Notes: generated from the letters alone by a model not told the origin. A stretch of DNA of 64,000 nucleotides from Streptomyces sp. NBC_01233 (GCF_035989305.1 NZ_CP108514.1:3472501-3536500), one strand, 5' to 3'. Counted from the stretch's first letter, positions 27,049-35,628 are shown. Numbers and translations: made by a program.

Positions 27049-27122
27049 TGCGCCGCCAGGGACTCGAACCCCGGACCCGCTGATTAAGAGTCAGCTGCTC
27101 TAACCAACTGAGCTAGCGGCGC
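27049..27122 (-). tRNA. tRNA-Lys (anticodon CTT), copy 2
   Basis: Its reverse complement is identical over 74 nt to the tRNA at 17196. The upstream DNA reads GGTAGTATTTTCTCTGTCAG, with -10 TAGTAT (27138-27143). That is close to the GGTAGAGTTTTCCCTGTCAG in front of copy 3, so promoter and gene were duplicated together. Confidence 0.97.
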
Positions 27123-27151
27123 CTGCTGACAGAGAAAATACTACCTGGTCC

Positions 27152-27340
27152 TCAGGGGTGCTCAAAACCAATGGACCGGCCCTGGCCGCGGAGGTACGCG
27201 AGGACCGCCAGGACCCGTCGGTGGGTCTCCTCGGCGGGCAGCAGGTCGAGCTTTCCCAGGATGTTCCCGATGTGTTTGCCGACGGCCGCTTCGGAGACCA
27301 CCAGATCGCGGGCGATGGCCCCGTTCGACTTCCCCGCGGT
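27152..27340 (-). pseudogene. LuxR-type response regulator, C-terminal remnant
   Basis: The frame reads GKSNGAIARDLVVSEAAVGK, then HIGNILGKLDLLPAEETHRR and RVLAVLAYLRGQ. This is the second half of a NarL/LuxR helix-turn-helix with its normal stop at 27152. The receiver domain and the first part of the DNA-binding domain are gone. About 27340 it is fused, out of frame, to the start of a membrane sensor gene. Confidence 0.75.
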
Positions 27341-27500
27341 AGCGCAGCCCGGCCCAGGCGAGGAGGACGAGGGCGAGGAGGACGGGGAGGCCGGTGAGGG
27401 TGCTGCCGGCGAGGTAGCCTGCGGCTCGCCAGGGCAAGGCGGAGCGGAGGTAGCGGCCGCGGGCCAGGGCCTGCCAGGTGCTGCGCGGGGCGTCATCCAT
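27340..27500 (-). pseudogene. Membrane histidine kinase, N-terminal remnant
   Basis: From ATG 27500 the frame reads MDDAPRSTWQALARGRYLRS, then ALPWRAAGYLAGSTLTGLPV and LLALVLLAWAGLRYRG. This is the beginning of a typical Streptomyces sensor kinase with its first membrane helix. It ends at the junction with the LuxR remnant. One deletion that removed the kinase core and the regulator receiver explains both fragments. Confidence 0.7.
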
Positions 27501-27909
27501 GCGTGCACGCTAGCCGCGGTCCGCCCGCGCGAACCATGGCCCCAGGGGGCGTCCACAGGTATCGCTGGCCCTACCCCACGGCCGAGCCGGCCCGGGCCCC
27601 GCTGCCCGGAACCCCGCGCCCGAGCCGGTCGGGCACCGCTGGCGTGGGTCCCGCTACGCGAAGCCGCGCGGCCGAGCCCGTGCAGGTACCGCTGGCGCGG
27701 AGCCGTGCCGCGGGCCGGGTGGGGGCCGCTGCGCGGAGCCTTCTCCCCGCCCCGCCCTTTCCCCGTTTCCCGGGCTCCGCCCGGACCTGGTCCTCGAACG
27801 CCGGACGGGCTGAAAGACCTGGGGCTCCGCCCCAGACCCCGCTCCTCAAACGCCGGAGGGGCTGAAATGCAGCCCCGCCGGGCTCGTCCCGGGGGTGGTG
27901 GCGGGCTTG
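27501..27909. other. Gene-free, GC-rich spacer with repeat copy B
   Basis: 409 bp without a credible gene. It has degenerate CGCTGGCG...CGAGCC-type repeats (about 27590-27740), then the GGGGCTCCGCCCC-type repeat (27787-27870). It lies between the acyl-CoA synthetase gene and the collapsed two-component system. Confidence 0.65.
27787..27870 (+). repeat. GGGGCTCCGCCCC-type dispersed repeat, copy B
   Basis: GGGCTGAAAGACCTGGGGCT, then CCGCCCCAGACCCCGCTCCT and CAAACGCCGGAGGGGCTGAA. It matches copy A (2700-2776) at almost every position, with compensating changes in the hairpin (CTGGGG...CCCCAG), which suggests selection for the paired structure. Confidence 0.75.
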
Positions 27910-29580
27910 TCAGCGGTTCAGGAGGTCGGTTCGGCCGTGGGATTCGTACCTGGCGAGGAGGGTGGCCACATCGGCCTCGGTCAGCAGGGCGTAGCCCCCC
28001 GCAGGGGACCGGTGCCAGACCGGGTCCGCGCAGCGGAAGGCGGCTCGGCGGAGGGAGACGCGGTGGATCTTGTTCGTGGCCCTGACCGGCATGGCCGGGA
28101 GGATGCGGACGTAGCGGGGGGACATCTTCGTGCCCAGGTCCGGCTGCGCGGAGAGGAAGGTCTCGAAGGAGGCCGGCGAGAACACCGCGCCCTCCCGGAG
28201 GGACACCGCGGCCATGACCTGGTCCCCCGCCACCTCGTCCGGGACGGCGTAGACCGCGACCGCCGCCGCGTCGGCCCAGCGGGCCAGGATGTTCTCGATC
28301 ACCGCCGCGGCGAGGTTCTCGCTGTCGACCCGCAGCCGGTCGTCCGTACGGCCCGCGAAGTACAGGAAGCCCGCCGCGTCGCGGAAGAAGAGGTCTCCCG
28401 TCCAGTACCAGCCGTCCCGGGTACGGTCGGCCTCCGCTGCCGGGTTGTTCCAGTAGCCCTCGAACAGGCTGCGGCCCCGGTTGACGAGTTCGCCGATGGC
28501 CGCGGAGCCGTTCAGCAGGCGGCCGTCCCCGTCCAGTACCGCCGCCGGGCACTCCGCGCCCGTCTCCGGGTCGACCACCGCCAGGTCGTCCCCCGCGCCC
28601 GCCCGGCCCAGCGCGCCCGGCGGGGTGTCCGGGGTCCGCTGGACCGAGGCGCCGCCTTCGGTGGCGCCGTATCCCTCCACCAGCCGGACCCCGAACCGCT
28701 CGGCGAAGCGCGCCGCGTCCACCGCCCCGGCCTCGGTGCCGAAGCCGAGCCGCAGGCTGTGGGTGCGGTCGTCGGGGCGGGGCTCGGTGGCCAGGAGGTA
28801 CTGGATGGCCCGGCCGACGTAGGTGAAGTAGGTGGCCCCGTACGCCCGTACGTCGTCCAGGAACGCGGAGGCCGAGAAGCGCCGGCGCAGCGCCACCGCG
28901 GCCCCGCCGACGAGCGCGGGGAGCCAGTCGGCGATGACGGCGTTGCCGTGGAAGAGCGGCATGCAGACGGAGTGGACGTCGTCCGGGGTGACGGAGAACT
29001 GGCGGGCCAGGGAGGCACCGGCCGCAGCCATCCGGCCTTGGGTGCAGATGGCCGCCTTGGGGGCGCCGGTGGAGCCGGAGGTGAAGTAGAGGAGGAGGCG
29101 GGAGTCGGGGGCGGGGGTGCTCAGGGCCGCCTCACCGGGTTTGGCCGCGGCGTAGGGCGCGAGCAGGGCCTCGTACTCCTCGGTTCCGGTGACCAGGATG
29201 CGTACGCCCGGCAGGTCCAGCCCGCGCAGCAGCGGCAGGTGGGCGCGCTCGGTGATCAGGATCCGGCAGTCGGTGTGCAGGAGGTCGCGCGCCAGCTCGG
29301 GGCCGCGCCGGGTGGGGTTGATCCCGGCGACGGCGGCCCCGGCCAGGGCCTCCGCGCCGAGCCAGAACGGGAACTCGGGGGTGTTGTCGAGCAGTACCCC
29401 GAGGTGCGGCTCGGCCCCCGGAGGCATGAGGTCGACGAGGAGCGCGGCGCGCGCGGCGGCCTCCTGGGCGGTCCGGTGGTGGGTGAGGACACCGCCTTCG
29501 TGTTTCAGCCCGGGCCGGTGGTCGCCCCATTGGCGCGCTATGAGCTCCGCGACGGTCTCGGGTGCAGTCGTCGTCCGCAT
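27910..29580 (-). CDS. Acyl-CoA synthetase / AMP-dependent ligase
   Basis: 556 aa from ATG 29580 (MRTTTAPETVAELIARQWGD). ANL-superfamily motifs are complete: YFTSGSTGAPKAAICTQ (P-loop), GYGATEGGASV, GWYWTGDLFFRDAAGFLYF, RTDDRLRVDSENL and the catalytic-lysine region RATNKIHRVSLRR. The layout matches the long-chain or bile-acid type fatty-acid CoA ligases (FadD17-like). It activates a carboxylic acid via acyl-AMP. It is cytosolic and transcribed away from the AA10 gene, with no pathway partners nearby. Confidence 0.9.
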   Translation of the reverse strand: MRTTTAPETVAELIARQWGDHRPGLKHEGGVLTHHRTAQEAAARAALLVDLMPPGAEPHLGVLLDNTPEFPFWLGAEALAGAAVAGINPTRRGPELARDLLHTDCRILITERAHLPLLRGLDLPGVRILVTGTEEYEALLAPYAAAKPGEAALSTPAPDSRLLLYFTSGSTGAPKAAICTQGRMAAAGASLARQFSVTPDDVHSVCMPLFHGNAVIADWLPALVGGAAVALRRRFSASAFLDDVRAYGATYFTYVGRAIQYLLATEPRPDDRTHSLRLGFGTEAGAVDAARFAERFGVRLVEGYGATEGGASVQRTPDTPPGALGRAGAGDDLAVVDPETGAECPAAVLDGDGRLLNGSAAIGELVNRGRSLFEGYWNNPAAEADRTRDGWYWTGDLFFRDAAGFLYFAGRTDDRLRVDSENLAAAVIENILARWADAAAVAVYAVPDEVAGDQVMAAVSLREGAVFSPASFETFLSAQPDLGTKMSPRYVRILPAMPVRATNKIHRVSLRRAAFRCADPVWHRSPAGGYALLTEADVATLLARYESHGRTDLLNR

Positions 29581-29606
29581 GCCGCCGGAGGGTAGCTGAC
29601 GATACG

Positions 29607-30215
29607 TCAGAATTGAATGTCGGAGCAGGCGTAGAAGGCCATCGGGGTGTCGTTGACGGTCCAGACGGCCAGGATCAGGTGTCGGCCGCTCTTGCCGCTC
29701 GGCATGGCTCCCTGGTGGACGGTGGTCATGGCGGGGCGGGCGCCGTTGTAGGCGACGGTGAGGAACGGCTGGGGTTCGAGGTCGGCGCGGGTGAGGGCCT
29801 TGGTGCCGGTCCAGCCGTTCTTGGTGACGTAGTACTTGAAGTCGGTGGTGGAGTGGTTGGCGGTGAACTGCCACCGGAAGGCGTAGCTCTGCCCGCTGGT
29901 CACCCTGGTGGTGGGCCAGGCGCCACCGCGCGGGTTGTCGAGCTCGGCGAACTGCGAGAGCCCGCCGGAACATATCTTGCCGTCGGCGGGGCCGGCGGCC
30001 GGGAAGCCCTTGAAGCCCTCGACGCTCTGCGGCTCCCACTGGATGGCGCCGCAGTCGGAGACGGTCTTGTTGGCGCAGAGCTTCTGGCGGCTGATGGGGG
30101 TGTCGGTGTAGCCGTGGCTGCTGGCGCTGGGGGCGCCCATGAGGGTGATTCCGGCGACGAGGCCGAGGCCGAGCGCGGCGACGCCGGCCCGTCCGGGCAT
30201 GCGGACGTTACGCAT
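29607..30215 (-). CDS. AA10 lytic polysaccharide monooxygenase (chitin-active type)
   Basis: 202 aa from ATG 30215 with AAGGAG upstream. The signal peptide ends at APSASS, so the mature protein starts with H34 (HGYTDTPISRQKLC), the copper-binding histidine brace. The second histidine is in FTANHSTTDFKYYV. Cysteines and ISRQKLCANKTVSDCGAIQW follow the CBM33/AA10 pattern. No extra binding module. It oxidatively cleaves crystalline chitin (or cellulose). The DasR-type site at 30290 in its promoter points to chitin and to co-regulation with the GH18 gene. Confidence 0.93.
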   Translation of the reverse strand: MRNVRMPGRAGVAALGLGLVAGITLMGAPSASSHGYTDTPISRQKLCANKTVSDCGAIQWEPQSVEGFKGFPAAGPADGKICSGGLSQFAELDNPRGGAWPTTRVTSGQSYAFRWQFTANHSTTDFKYYVTKNGWTGTKALTRADLEPQPFLTVAYNGARPAMTTVHQGAMPSGKSGRHLILAVWTVNDTPMAFYACSDIQF

Positions 30216-30289
30216 GATGCTCCTTGAACGTGGGGGGAGTTCGACGAGAGCGCGCGCCTGGGTGTGCGTGTGCACCTGTGGGGATTTCA

Positions 30290-30300
30290 GGTCTAGACCA
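30290..30300. promoter_or_regulatory. DasR-type operator upstream of the AA10 gene
   Basis: GGTCTAGACCA is a near-complete dre core (consensus TGGTCTAGACCA), 75 bp upstream of the AA10 start. A second, weaker relative, TTGGCCATGTCCATACCAA, lies at about 30323-30341. Confidence 0.75.
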
Positions 30301-30346
30301 AGTCCCAGATTATTGACGAGAGTTGGCCATGTCCATACCAATGGGA

Positions 30347-30381
30347 GAACGGGTGGTCCGGTCGCTTCCGGCCACCCGTTC
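30347..30381. terminator. Terminator after the SPFH gene
   Basis: GAACGGGTGG pairs with CCACCCGTTC, with inner CCGG/CCGG pairing. It lies downstream of the SPFH stop at 30423 (minus strand). Confidence 0.8.
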
Positions 30382-30422
30382 CCGTCGTCCCCGCCCCGTC
30401 GTCCGGAGCGTTGCTCGGAGCG

Positions 30423-33242
30423 CTACTCGGGGCGTCCCGTGTAGAAGGCGACCGTGAGGTCCTTCACCAGGGCCTTGCGCTCGTAGTCGTCGAGCTCGAC
30501 CAGCCCGCGCGAGGTCAGGCGGTGGACGGTGTCGTCCACCGCGTCCACGACCGAAGTCAGCACGGTGTCCCGGTGCTTGGCGTCGATCGCCGCGACCCGG
30601 CGGCGGCGCATGGCCTCGGCGACCTCGGCCGCGTACTCGATCCGGGTCGGCTGGGCCGAGAACACCTCGATCCCGACGGCCTCGGTTTCGGCCGCCAGCA
30701 TGCGGGTCAGCGCGTCGCCGACCGCCTCGGCGTCCCGAAGGGTCGGGGCGTCCTCGTGGAAGGCGTCGGCGGGGAGCTGGGAGAGCACGCGGGCCATGGC
30801 CGATTCGACCTGCTCGGCGAGGTACTCCGTGTGGTCCTCGACGGCGAGCGTGGCCCGGGCCGTGTCCTTGACCTGCCAGACGACCTGTACGACGACCTGC
30901 AGGGCGAGGCCGCCCGAGTCCACGGCGGGCATGGGGTCGCTGCGCCAGTGCCGCAGCCGTACGTCGACCCGGCGGCGCAGGAGGAGCGGGCTGACCCAGG
31001 TCAGGCCGGTCAGGCGGACGGTGCCGCGGTAGCGGCCGAAGAGGGTGAGCACCCAGGCGTGGCCGGTGCGGGCCCGGCCGAGACCGCCGAGCGCCACGAG
31101 GGCCACGATGCCGAGGAAGGCGAGCGGGGGCCAGTGGGCGGCGCGCAGGCCCTGGTAGGCGCGGGGGGTCGCCCCGAAGGCGGCCACGAAGGCGGCGGGA
31201 ACGGCCCCGGCCCGCCAGAGCACGGCCGTGCATCCGGCGAGTGCGATGCCGCCGACCGCCACACCGACCCAGCCGGGCAGCACCGGGCCGCGGTGCTCCC
31301 GGAGCCGGTCGTCGCCGCGGGGGACCCGGCGGCCGGGGGCGGGCCGGGGGGCGGCCTGTGACCGGCCGGGCCGGGTGGCGGGCGCGGGCATCGGCTTCGG
31401 CTCGCCGCGGAAGGGGAGGTGCACCGGCACCTCGGTGACCGAGGTGCCGCGGCGGGGCGGGAGGCCGGGGAGGTCCCGGGCCTCGTCCCCCTCCAGGCCG
31501 CGCGCCACCGCCTGGGCGACGATCTCGGCGACGCCGGGCCCGGGCACGCCGGGCGGGTCCGCGGGTTCGGCGACCGGTTCGGGGCCGGGTCCGGGCTCGG
31601 GGTCGACGGTCCGCAGGCTCAGGGTGGCCACCCCGGCCTGGGCCTGGGCCTCCGCGTCCTGCGGGTGCGGGATCTCCGGGGCCGCGGTGGCGGCCACCGG
31701 CTCGGACTCGGACCGGGCCCGCGCCGCCGGCACCTCGCATCCGTGCGGGGGCACCGGTTCGTCGGCCTGCACCGAGCGGGCCACCGGGGCCGCGGCCCGG
31801 CCGAACGAGGTCGCGGCAGGGTCGCTCGCCCCGGCCTCCTCGCGCGGCGCGCCCACGGCGGCGGACGCCGGCGCCGGAGCAGCGAGCTCCGGCTCCGCGG
31901 CCCACGCCGGGTGCGAGCGGGGCGCGTCCGGTGCCGTACGGGAATCCGCGCACGGCGCGGCCACGGCCACGGCCGCCGCTGCGGCCGACCCGAACGAGCC
32001 CGAGGCCACGGCCTCCGCCGACCACGCCGGGTGCGCACTCGTCACGTCCGATGCCGTACGGGAACCCGGGCGGGCCCCGGGCTCTGACTCCGCCGCCCAC
32101 GCCCGGTGCCCGCGCGGCGCCTCCGCTGCCGCATCGGAGCCCGGCCGCGGCGCGGCCACGGCAGAGCCGCGCGAGGCCGAAGCCTCGGGCTGCGCCGCCC
32201 ACGCCGCGGGTGCAGACGCGGGCTGCGCGGCGCGGCCGGACCCGCTCGGGGCGACGTCGGCCCGCTCCGCGTGCGCGCGCCCCGAGAAGTCCGGGCCGGG
32301 GACGGACCCCGCCGGGCGTGCATGCGGCGCGGCCGCGGAAGCGAGTGCGCGCTCCGGCCCGGTCGCCCACCCCGGGTGCGAGCGCGGCCCTTCCGGTGCC
32401 CTACGGGAGTCCGGGCGGGACGCGGAGGGGGATGCCGACGTGCCGCGGCTGGGCCCGGTCTGGGCGACGGTGGCCGGATCCGGGTGCGGGTGCCCCGCGA
32501 CCGAGGCCGTGCGAACGGGCGCCGGCTCCGGGGCCCGTGCCGGGCGGGCGTGCGGGCCGACCGTGGGAACGGGCGCCGGCTCCGCCGCCCGCGCCGGGTC
32601 CGTGCGGGACACGGACGCGGACGCGGACACGGGAGCAGACTGCGCAGCGTGGGCGGGGCCCCACGAGGCGACGCCGACGGGCGCCGGCTCCGCGGCCGCC
32701 CACGCCGGGTGCGCGCGCCCCGCGACCGATGCCGTACGGGAATTCGGGCCGGTGACGGGCTCCGCCGGGCGGGCGGGCGGCGCGGACGGTGCCGACGCGG
32801 AAGCGGCCGCGGGAGCGGAGGCAGGCGCGGGCTCCGCCGGCCACCCCGGGCGGGAGCGCGGCGCTTCCGGTGCCGTGCCGGAATCCTGGCGGGGCGCGGA
32901 TCCGGGCGCGCGGTCGGGTGTCGGTGCGGACGGTGCCGCCCAGCCCGGTCCGGCCGGGGCGACGGCGGCGGGCTCCGGCTGCGTCGTCCACGCGGGGCGG
33001 ACATCGGGCGCGGCCGGTGCCGACCGGGGGTCCGAGCGCGGCGCGGGCTCCGGCTCGGCCGCCCGCCCCGGGTGGGAGCGCGGCGCGGACGATGCGGTCG
33101 CGGGCGTCTGCGCGGCCCGGCCGTGCCCGGCCGGGGCGGCGGGCTCCGGTGCCGCCGTCCACGCCGGGTGGGCGTGTGGCGCGGCTGCCGTCGGCGGTAC
33201 GCGGAGGGTGCCCGTCGTCGAGGTGGTGCGCGTGGGGAACAT
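30423..33242 (-). CDS. SPFH/band-7 membrane protein with long repetitive N-terminus
   Basis: 939 aa if translation starts at ATG 33242 (MFPTRTTSTTGTLRVPP), which has GGAGG 5 nt upstream. ATG 33257 overlaps the upstream stop as ATGA and is the alternative. Residues about 20-560 are Ala/Pro/Arg/Glu-rich degenerate repeats around AHPAWAAEPEP. About 600-700 has two membrane segments (GWVGVAVGGIALAGCTAVLW and PPLAFLGIVALVALGGLG). About 720-930 is a stomatin-like SPFH domain (LRHWRSDPMPAVDSGGLALQ, then VVQVVWQVKDTARATLAVED and EVFSAQPTRIEYAAEVAEAM). It is likely a membrane-scaffold protein with a huge disordered cytoplasmic arm, coupled to the cell-wall gene upstream. Confidence 0.8.
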   Translation of the reverse strand: MFPTRTTSTTGTLRVPPTAAAPHAHPAWTAAPEPAAPAGHGRAAQTPATASSAPRSHPGRAAEPEPAPRSDPRSAPAAPDVRPAWTTQPEPAAVAPAGPGWAAPSAPTPDRAPGSAPRQDSGTAPEAPRSRPGWPAEPAPASAPAAASASAPSAPPARPAEPVTGPNSRTASVAGRAHPAWAAAEPAPVGVASWGPAHAAQSAPVSASASVSRTDPARAAEPAPVPTVGPHARPARAPEPAPVRTASVAGHPHPDPATVAQTGPSRGTSASPSASRPDSRRAPEGPRSHPGWATGPERALASAAAPHARPAGSVPGPDFSGRAHAERADVAPSGSGRAAQPASAPAAWAAQPEASASRGSAVAAPRPGSDAAAEAPRGHRAWAAESEPGARPGSRTASDVTSAHPAWSAEAVASGSFGSAAAAAVAVAAPCADSRTAPDAPRSHPAWAAEPELAAPAPASAAVGAPREEAGASDPAATSFGRAAAPVARSVQADEPVPPHGCEVPAARARSESEPVAATAAPEIPHPQDAEAQAQAGVATLSLRTVDPEPGPGPEPVAEPADPPGVPGPGVAEIVAQAVARGLEGDEARDLPGLPPRRGTSVTEVPVHLPFRGEPKPMPAPATRPGRSQAAPRPAPGRRVPRGDDRLREHRGPVLPGWVGVAVGGIALAGCTAVLWRAGAVPAAFVAAFGATPRAYQGLRAAHWPPLAFLGIVALVALGGLGRARTGHAWVLTLFGRYRGTVRLTGLTWVSPLLLRRRVDVRLRHWRSDPMPAVDSGGLALQVVVQVVWQVKDTARATLAVEDHTEYLAEQVESAMARVLSQLPADAFHEDAPTLRDAEAVGDALTRMLAAETEAVGIEVFSAQPTRIEYAAEVAEAMRRRRVAAIDAKHRDTVLTSVVDAVDDTVHRLTSRGLVELDDYERKALVKDLTVAFYTGRPE

Positions 33243-33253
33243 CGTTACCTCCG

Positions 33254-34633
33254 TCATGCGAACAGCCGGCGCCAGGTTTCCGGGCCCGGGTAGCCGTTGG
33301 CCGAGGCGCCGCGCCAGCCCTGCGCGCGCTGGAAGGCCTCGACGTTGCGGCGGTCGGCCTCACCCCAGCGGGGGCCGGGGCCGGACGTGTAGTACTTGCC
33401 GAAGCCCTTCTTGCGCAGCTGTCGGCCGAGGGCCTCGATGGCCGCGTGGGACTGGCCCGGGCGGAACACGGCGGCCCCGGGGAAGGCCCGTACTCCGCCC
33501 GGTCCCGGCGCCGCGCCCACCAACGGCGGGATGCCGGCGCCCTGCTTCTCGACGAGCAGGCGCCAGGTGTGCGCGCCGGGGATGCCGTCGGCGTCCGCGC
33601 CCGACCAGCCCTGTGCGCGCTGGAAGGCCTGGGTGGCCAGCTTGTCGTGGTCGCTCCACGTCCGGTCCGCCACCCCTTTGGGGTAGAAGCGGTACGCGCC
33701 GCGCTCGATCAGCATCCGGCCCAGTTGTTCCACGAAGTCGTTCGCGGCGCCCGGGGCGAACTTGTCCGCCCCCGGGAAGGCCTTGGCGTCGCCCGGCTTC
33801 GGGCCCGCCGCGGGCGGTTCGGGGACGGCGCCCGGGACCTCCGGAACGACCCCGCCCGTCACCCCGTTGAACCGGTACGGGACGTACTTGGCCGCGTTGG
33901 CCCAGTACCCGTAGGGCGTGGCCAGCTTCCGCGTGTTGGGGCGCGTCTGCTCGTAGGCGACGTAGTGGTTGCGCGTCTCGTCGACCCAGCCGCCGAAGAT
34001 GACCACGTGCGAGCCGTTGTTGGGGTCCGCCGGGTTGTGGAAGAGCAGCATGTCCCCCGGCAGCAGATCATCCTTGGTGATCTTGGTGGCGAACTTGTCC
34101 AGGCTGCCGGTCCACTCGTTCGAGCCGAGGTTCCAGGCCATGGAGACGTAGCCCGAGCAGTCCTGCCGGTAGCCGTCCGTGAAGTACGTGGACATGCTGT
34201 ACGGAACCTGCGCGTCCAGCCACAGCTTCGCCCGGTTGATGATCGTCGTGCGGTCGATCCGCTTCACGGCGCCGGGCTTGGCGGGGGCGCCGGGCCGCCC
34301 GACCGGGCCGCCCTGCGGGCCGTGCAGCGGGGTCCGGTCGCCCTGCGGGGAGCCGGGGTCGTCCAGGGCCACCGGACCGGTGGCCGGAGTGGTCACGGCC
34401 ACCGCGGTGGCGCCGCCACCGCCGAGGACCACTCCCGCGGCGGTGGCCAGGACCAGCGCCCGCCGGGCCCCGCGGGCCGCGGGGTGCCCCCCGTCCCTCA
34501 GCGGTATGGCCCGCGCGCGGGCGAGGGAACGGCGGCGCTGGGCGCATCCCCGGCACACGCAGTCCCCCGCGGGCTCGTACTCCTCGAAAGCGGGCATCGG
34601 CATCTGCACATGCGTCGGAGGCTGCGTCGTCAT
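33254..34633 (-). CDS. NlpC/P60-like cell-wall protein, two peptidoglycan-binding repeats
   Basis: 459 aa from ATG 34633 (MTTQPPTHVQMPMPAFEEYE). A cysteine-containing cytoplasmic head (CVCRGCAQRRR) precedes one membrane segment (RALVLATAAGVVLGGGGATA, about 58-77). The amidase/hydrolase-like domain follows: DCSGYVSMAWNLGSNEW supplies the cysteine and NGSHVVIFGGWVD the histidine. Two similar C-terminal units contain QAFQRAQGWSGADADGIPG and EAFQRAQGWRGASANGYPG, as in peptidoglycan-binding domains of this group. Predicted to be a membrane-anchored wall hydrolase. Its stop overlaps the possible SPFH start. Confidence 0.8.
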   Translation of the reverse strand: MTTQPPTHVQMPMPAFEEYEPAGDCVCRGCAQRRRSLARARAIPLRDGGHPAARGARRALVLATAAGVVLGGGGATAVAVTTPATGPVALDDPGSPQGDRTPLHGPQGGPVGRPGAPAKPGAVKRIDRTTIINRAKLWLDAQVPYSMSTYFTDGYRQDCSGYVSMAWNLGSNEWTGSLDKFATKITKDDLLPGDMLLFHNPADPNNGSHVVIFGGWVDETRNHYVAYEQTRPNTRKLATPYGYWANAAKYVPYRFNGVTGGVVPEVPGAVPEPPAAGPKPGDAKAFPGADKFAPGAANDFVEQLGRMLIERGAYRFYPKGVADRTWSDHDKLATQAFQRAQGWSGADADGIPGAHTWRLLVEKQGAGIPPLVGAAPGPGGVRAFPGAAVFRPGQSHAAIEALGRQLRKKGFGKYYTSGPGPRWGEADRRNVEAFQRAQGWRGASANGYPGPETWRRLFA

Positions 34634-34690
34634 GCGGATCCGTCCACTCCCCTGCTCGTCCCCTGCTCGTCCACTGGTCGGCCGGGCCCA

Positions 34691-34711
34691 CATCTGATAA
34701 AGCATCAGATG
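34691..34711. promoter_or_regulatory. Palindrome upstream of the NlpC/P60-like gene
   Basis: CATCTGAT and ATCAGATG are perfect 8-bp arms around AAAGC, 58 bp upstream of the ATG. GTGCAC is then repeated at 34711-34716 and 34731-34736. It could be an operator. The tRNA on the other side reads away, so it is less likely to be a terminator. Confidence 0.45.
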
Positions 34712-34829
34712 TGCACGGCGCAGACATATCGTGCACGATAAACCCCTCAAACATGGGTTAATCTGACAAGGCGGGCGTGGCTGGTCACGAGCACCTGCGG
34801 AGGTGGGGTAGAGTTTTCCCTGTCAGCAA

Positions 34830-34903
34830 GCGCCGCTAGCTCAGTTGGTTAGAGCAGCTGACTCTTAATCAGCGGGTCCGGGGTTCGAGTCCCTGGCGGC
34901 GCA
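34830..34903 (+). tRNA. tRNA-Lys (anticodon CTT), copy 3
   Basis: Identical over 74 nt to the copies at 17196 and 27049. The -10 is TAGAGT (about 34809-34814), in a sequence shared with copy 2. It is followed by its own terminator. Confidence 0.97.
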
Positions 34904-34912
34904 CAGACGGAG

Positions 34913-34946
34913 GAAGCCCCTCGCAGCGAAAGCTGCGAGGGGCTTC
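34913..34946. terminator. Hairpin after tRNA-Lys copy 3
   Basis: GAAGCCCCTCGCAGC pairs perfectly with GCTGCGAGGGGCTTC around GAAA. It also lies just downstream of the convergent sortase F gene. Confidence 0.9.
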
Positions 34947-34968
34947 TTCGTTTCCCCGCCGGCCACGG

Positions 34969-35628
34969 TCAGACCGTCGTGCCCGGGCGGGCTCCCACGC
35001 CCGTCAGGTAGGCGGAGACCACCACGTTCGCCGTGTACTCCTTGGCCGCCTTGTCGTAGGTGCCCCCGCAGGTCACGAGCCTCAGCTCCGCCCGGCCCCG
35101 GACCCGCGGGCCGTAGGCCTTGTGCGCGTCGAAGGCCGCGCGCTCGTAGACCCGTACGTCCTCGATCGTGAACTCGGCGACCGATCCGTCCGCCCGCACC
35201 ACCCGCACCTTGTCACCCGGCTGCACCGTGCTCAGGCCGTAGAACACCGCCGGCTTGGAGCGGGTGTCCACGTGCCCCACCATCAGCGCCGTCCCGGCCG
35301 TCCCCGGCTGGACGCCCTTGCCCCACCAGCCCACCGTGCCCGGACTGTCGTACGGGGGCGGTTCGAGCGCGCCGTCCTTGTCCAGGCCCCGGGAGATCAC
35401 CGGGGCCTGGATGCCTATGGAGGGCACGTCGACGCGCTGGGGCAGGGCCGCGGCGAGCGGGGCGTGCGCGGCCGGCAGTCCCAGGCCCACCGCCCCGCCG
35501 GCCGGGCCGGTGGGCGCGGCGGGCGCCACGGTGAGCTGGCGGCCCCACAGCCACAGGCCGAGCACCAGCACGGACCAGGCGGCGAAGGTCAGCAGCCGGC
35601 CGCCGGCGGAAGCCTTGACCTCACTCAT
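34969..35628 (-). CDS. Class F sortase
   Basis: 219 aa. One N-terminal membrane anchor (LLTFAAWSVLVLGLWLWG, about 12-29), then a Pro/Ala linker and the sortase barrel from about 62 (LPQRVDVPSIGIQAPVISRG). The catalytic His is in ALMVGHVDTRSKPAVFYGL, Cys in LRLVTCGGTYD, and an arginine follows within the C-terminal strands. The short VTCGG version of the TLxTC motif is typical of class F. It attaches or processes wall proteins at the outer membrane face. The next gene upstream encodes a candidate substrate. Confidence 0.9.
   Translation of the reverse strand: MSEVKASAGGRLLTFAAWSVLVLGLWLWGRQLTVAPAAPTGPAGGAVGLGLPAAHAPLAAALPQRVDVPSIGIQAPVISRGLDKDGALEPPPYDSPGTVGWWGKGVQPGTAGTALMVGHVDTRSKPAVFYGLSTVQPGDKVRVVRADGSVAEFTIEDVRVYERAAFDAHKAYGPRVRGRAELRLVTCGGTYDKAAKEYTANVVVSAYLTGVGARPGTTV

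Noticed and set aside
30310..32370. A 686-codon frame antiparallel or parallel to the SPFH gene's low-complexity arm
   Set aside because: Arg/Gly/Pro-rich shadow; the SPFH frame continues into recognisable domains and this one does not.
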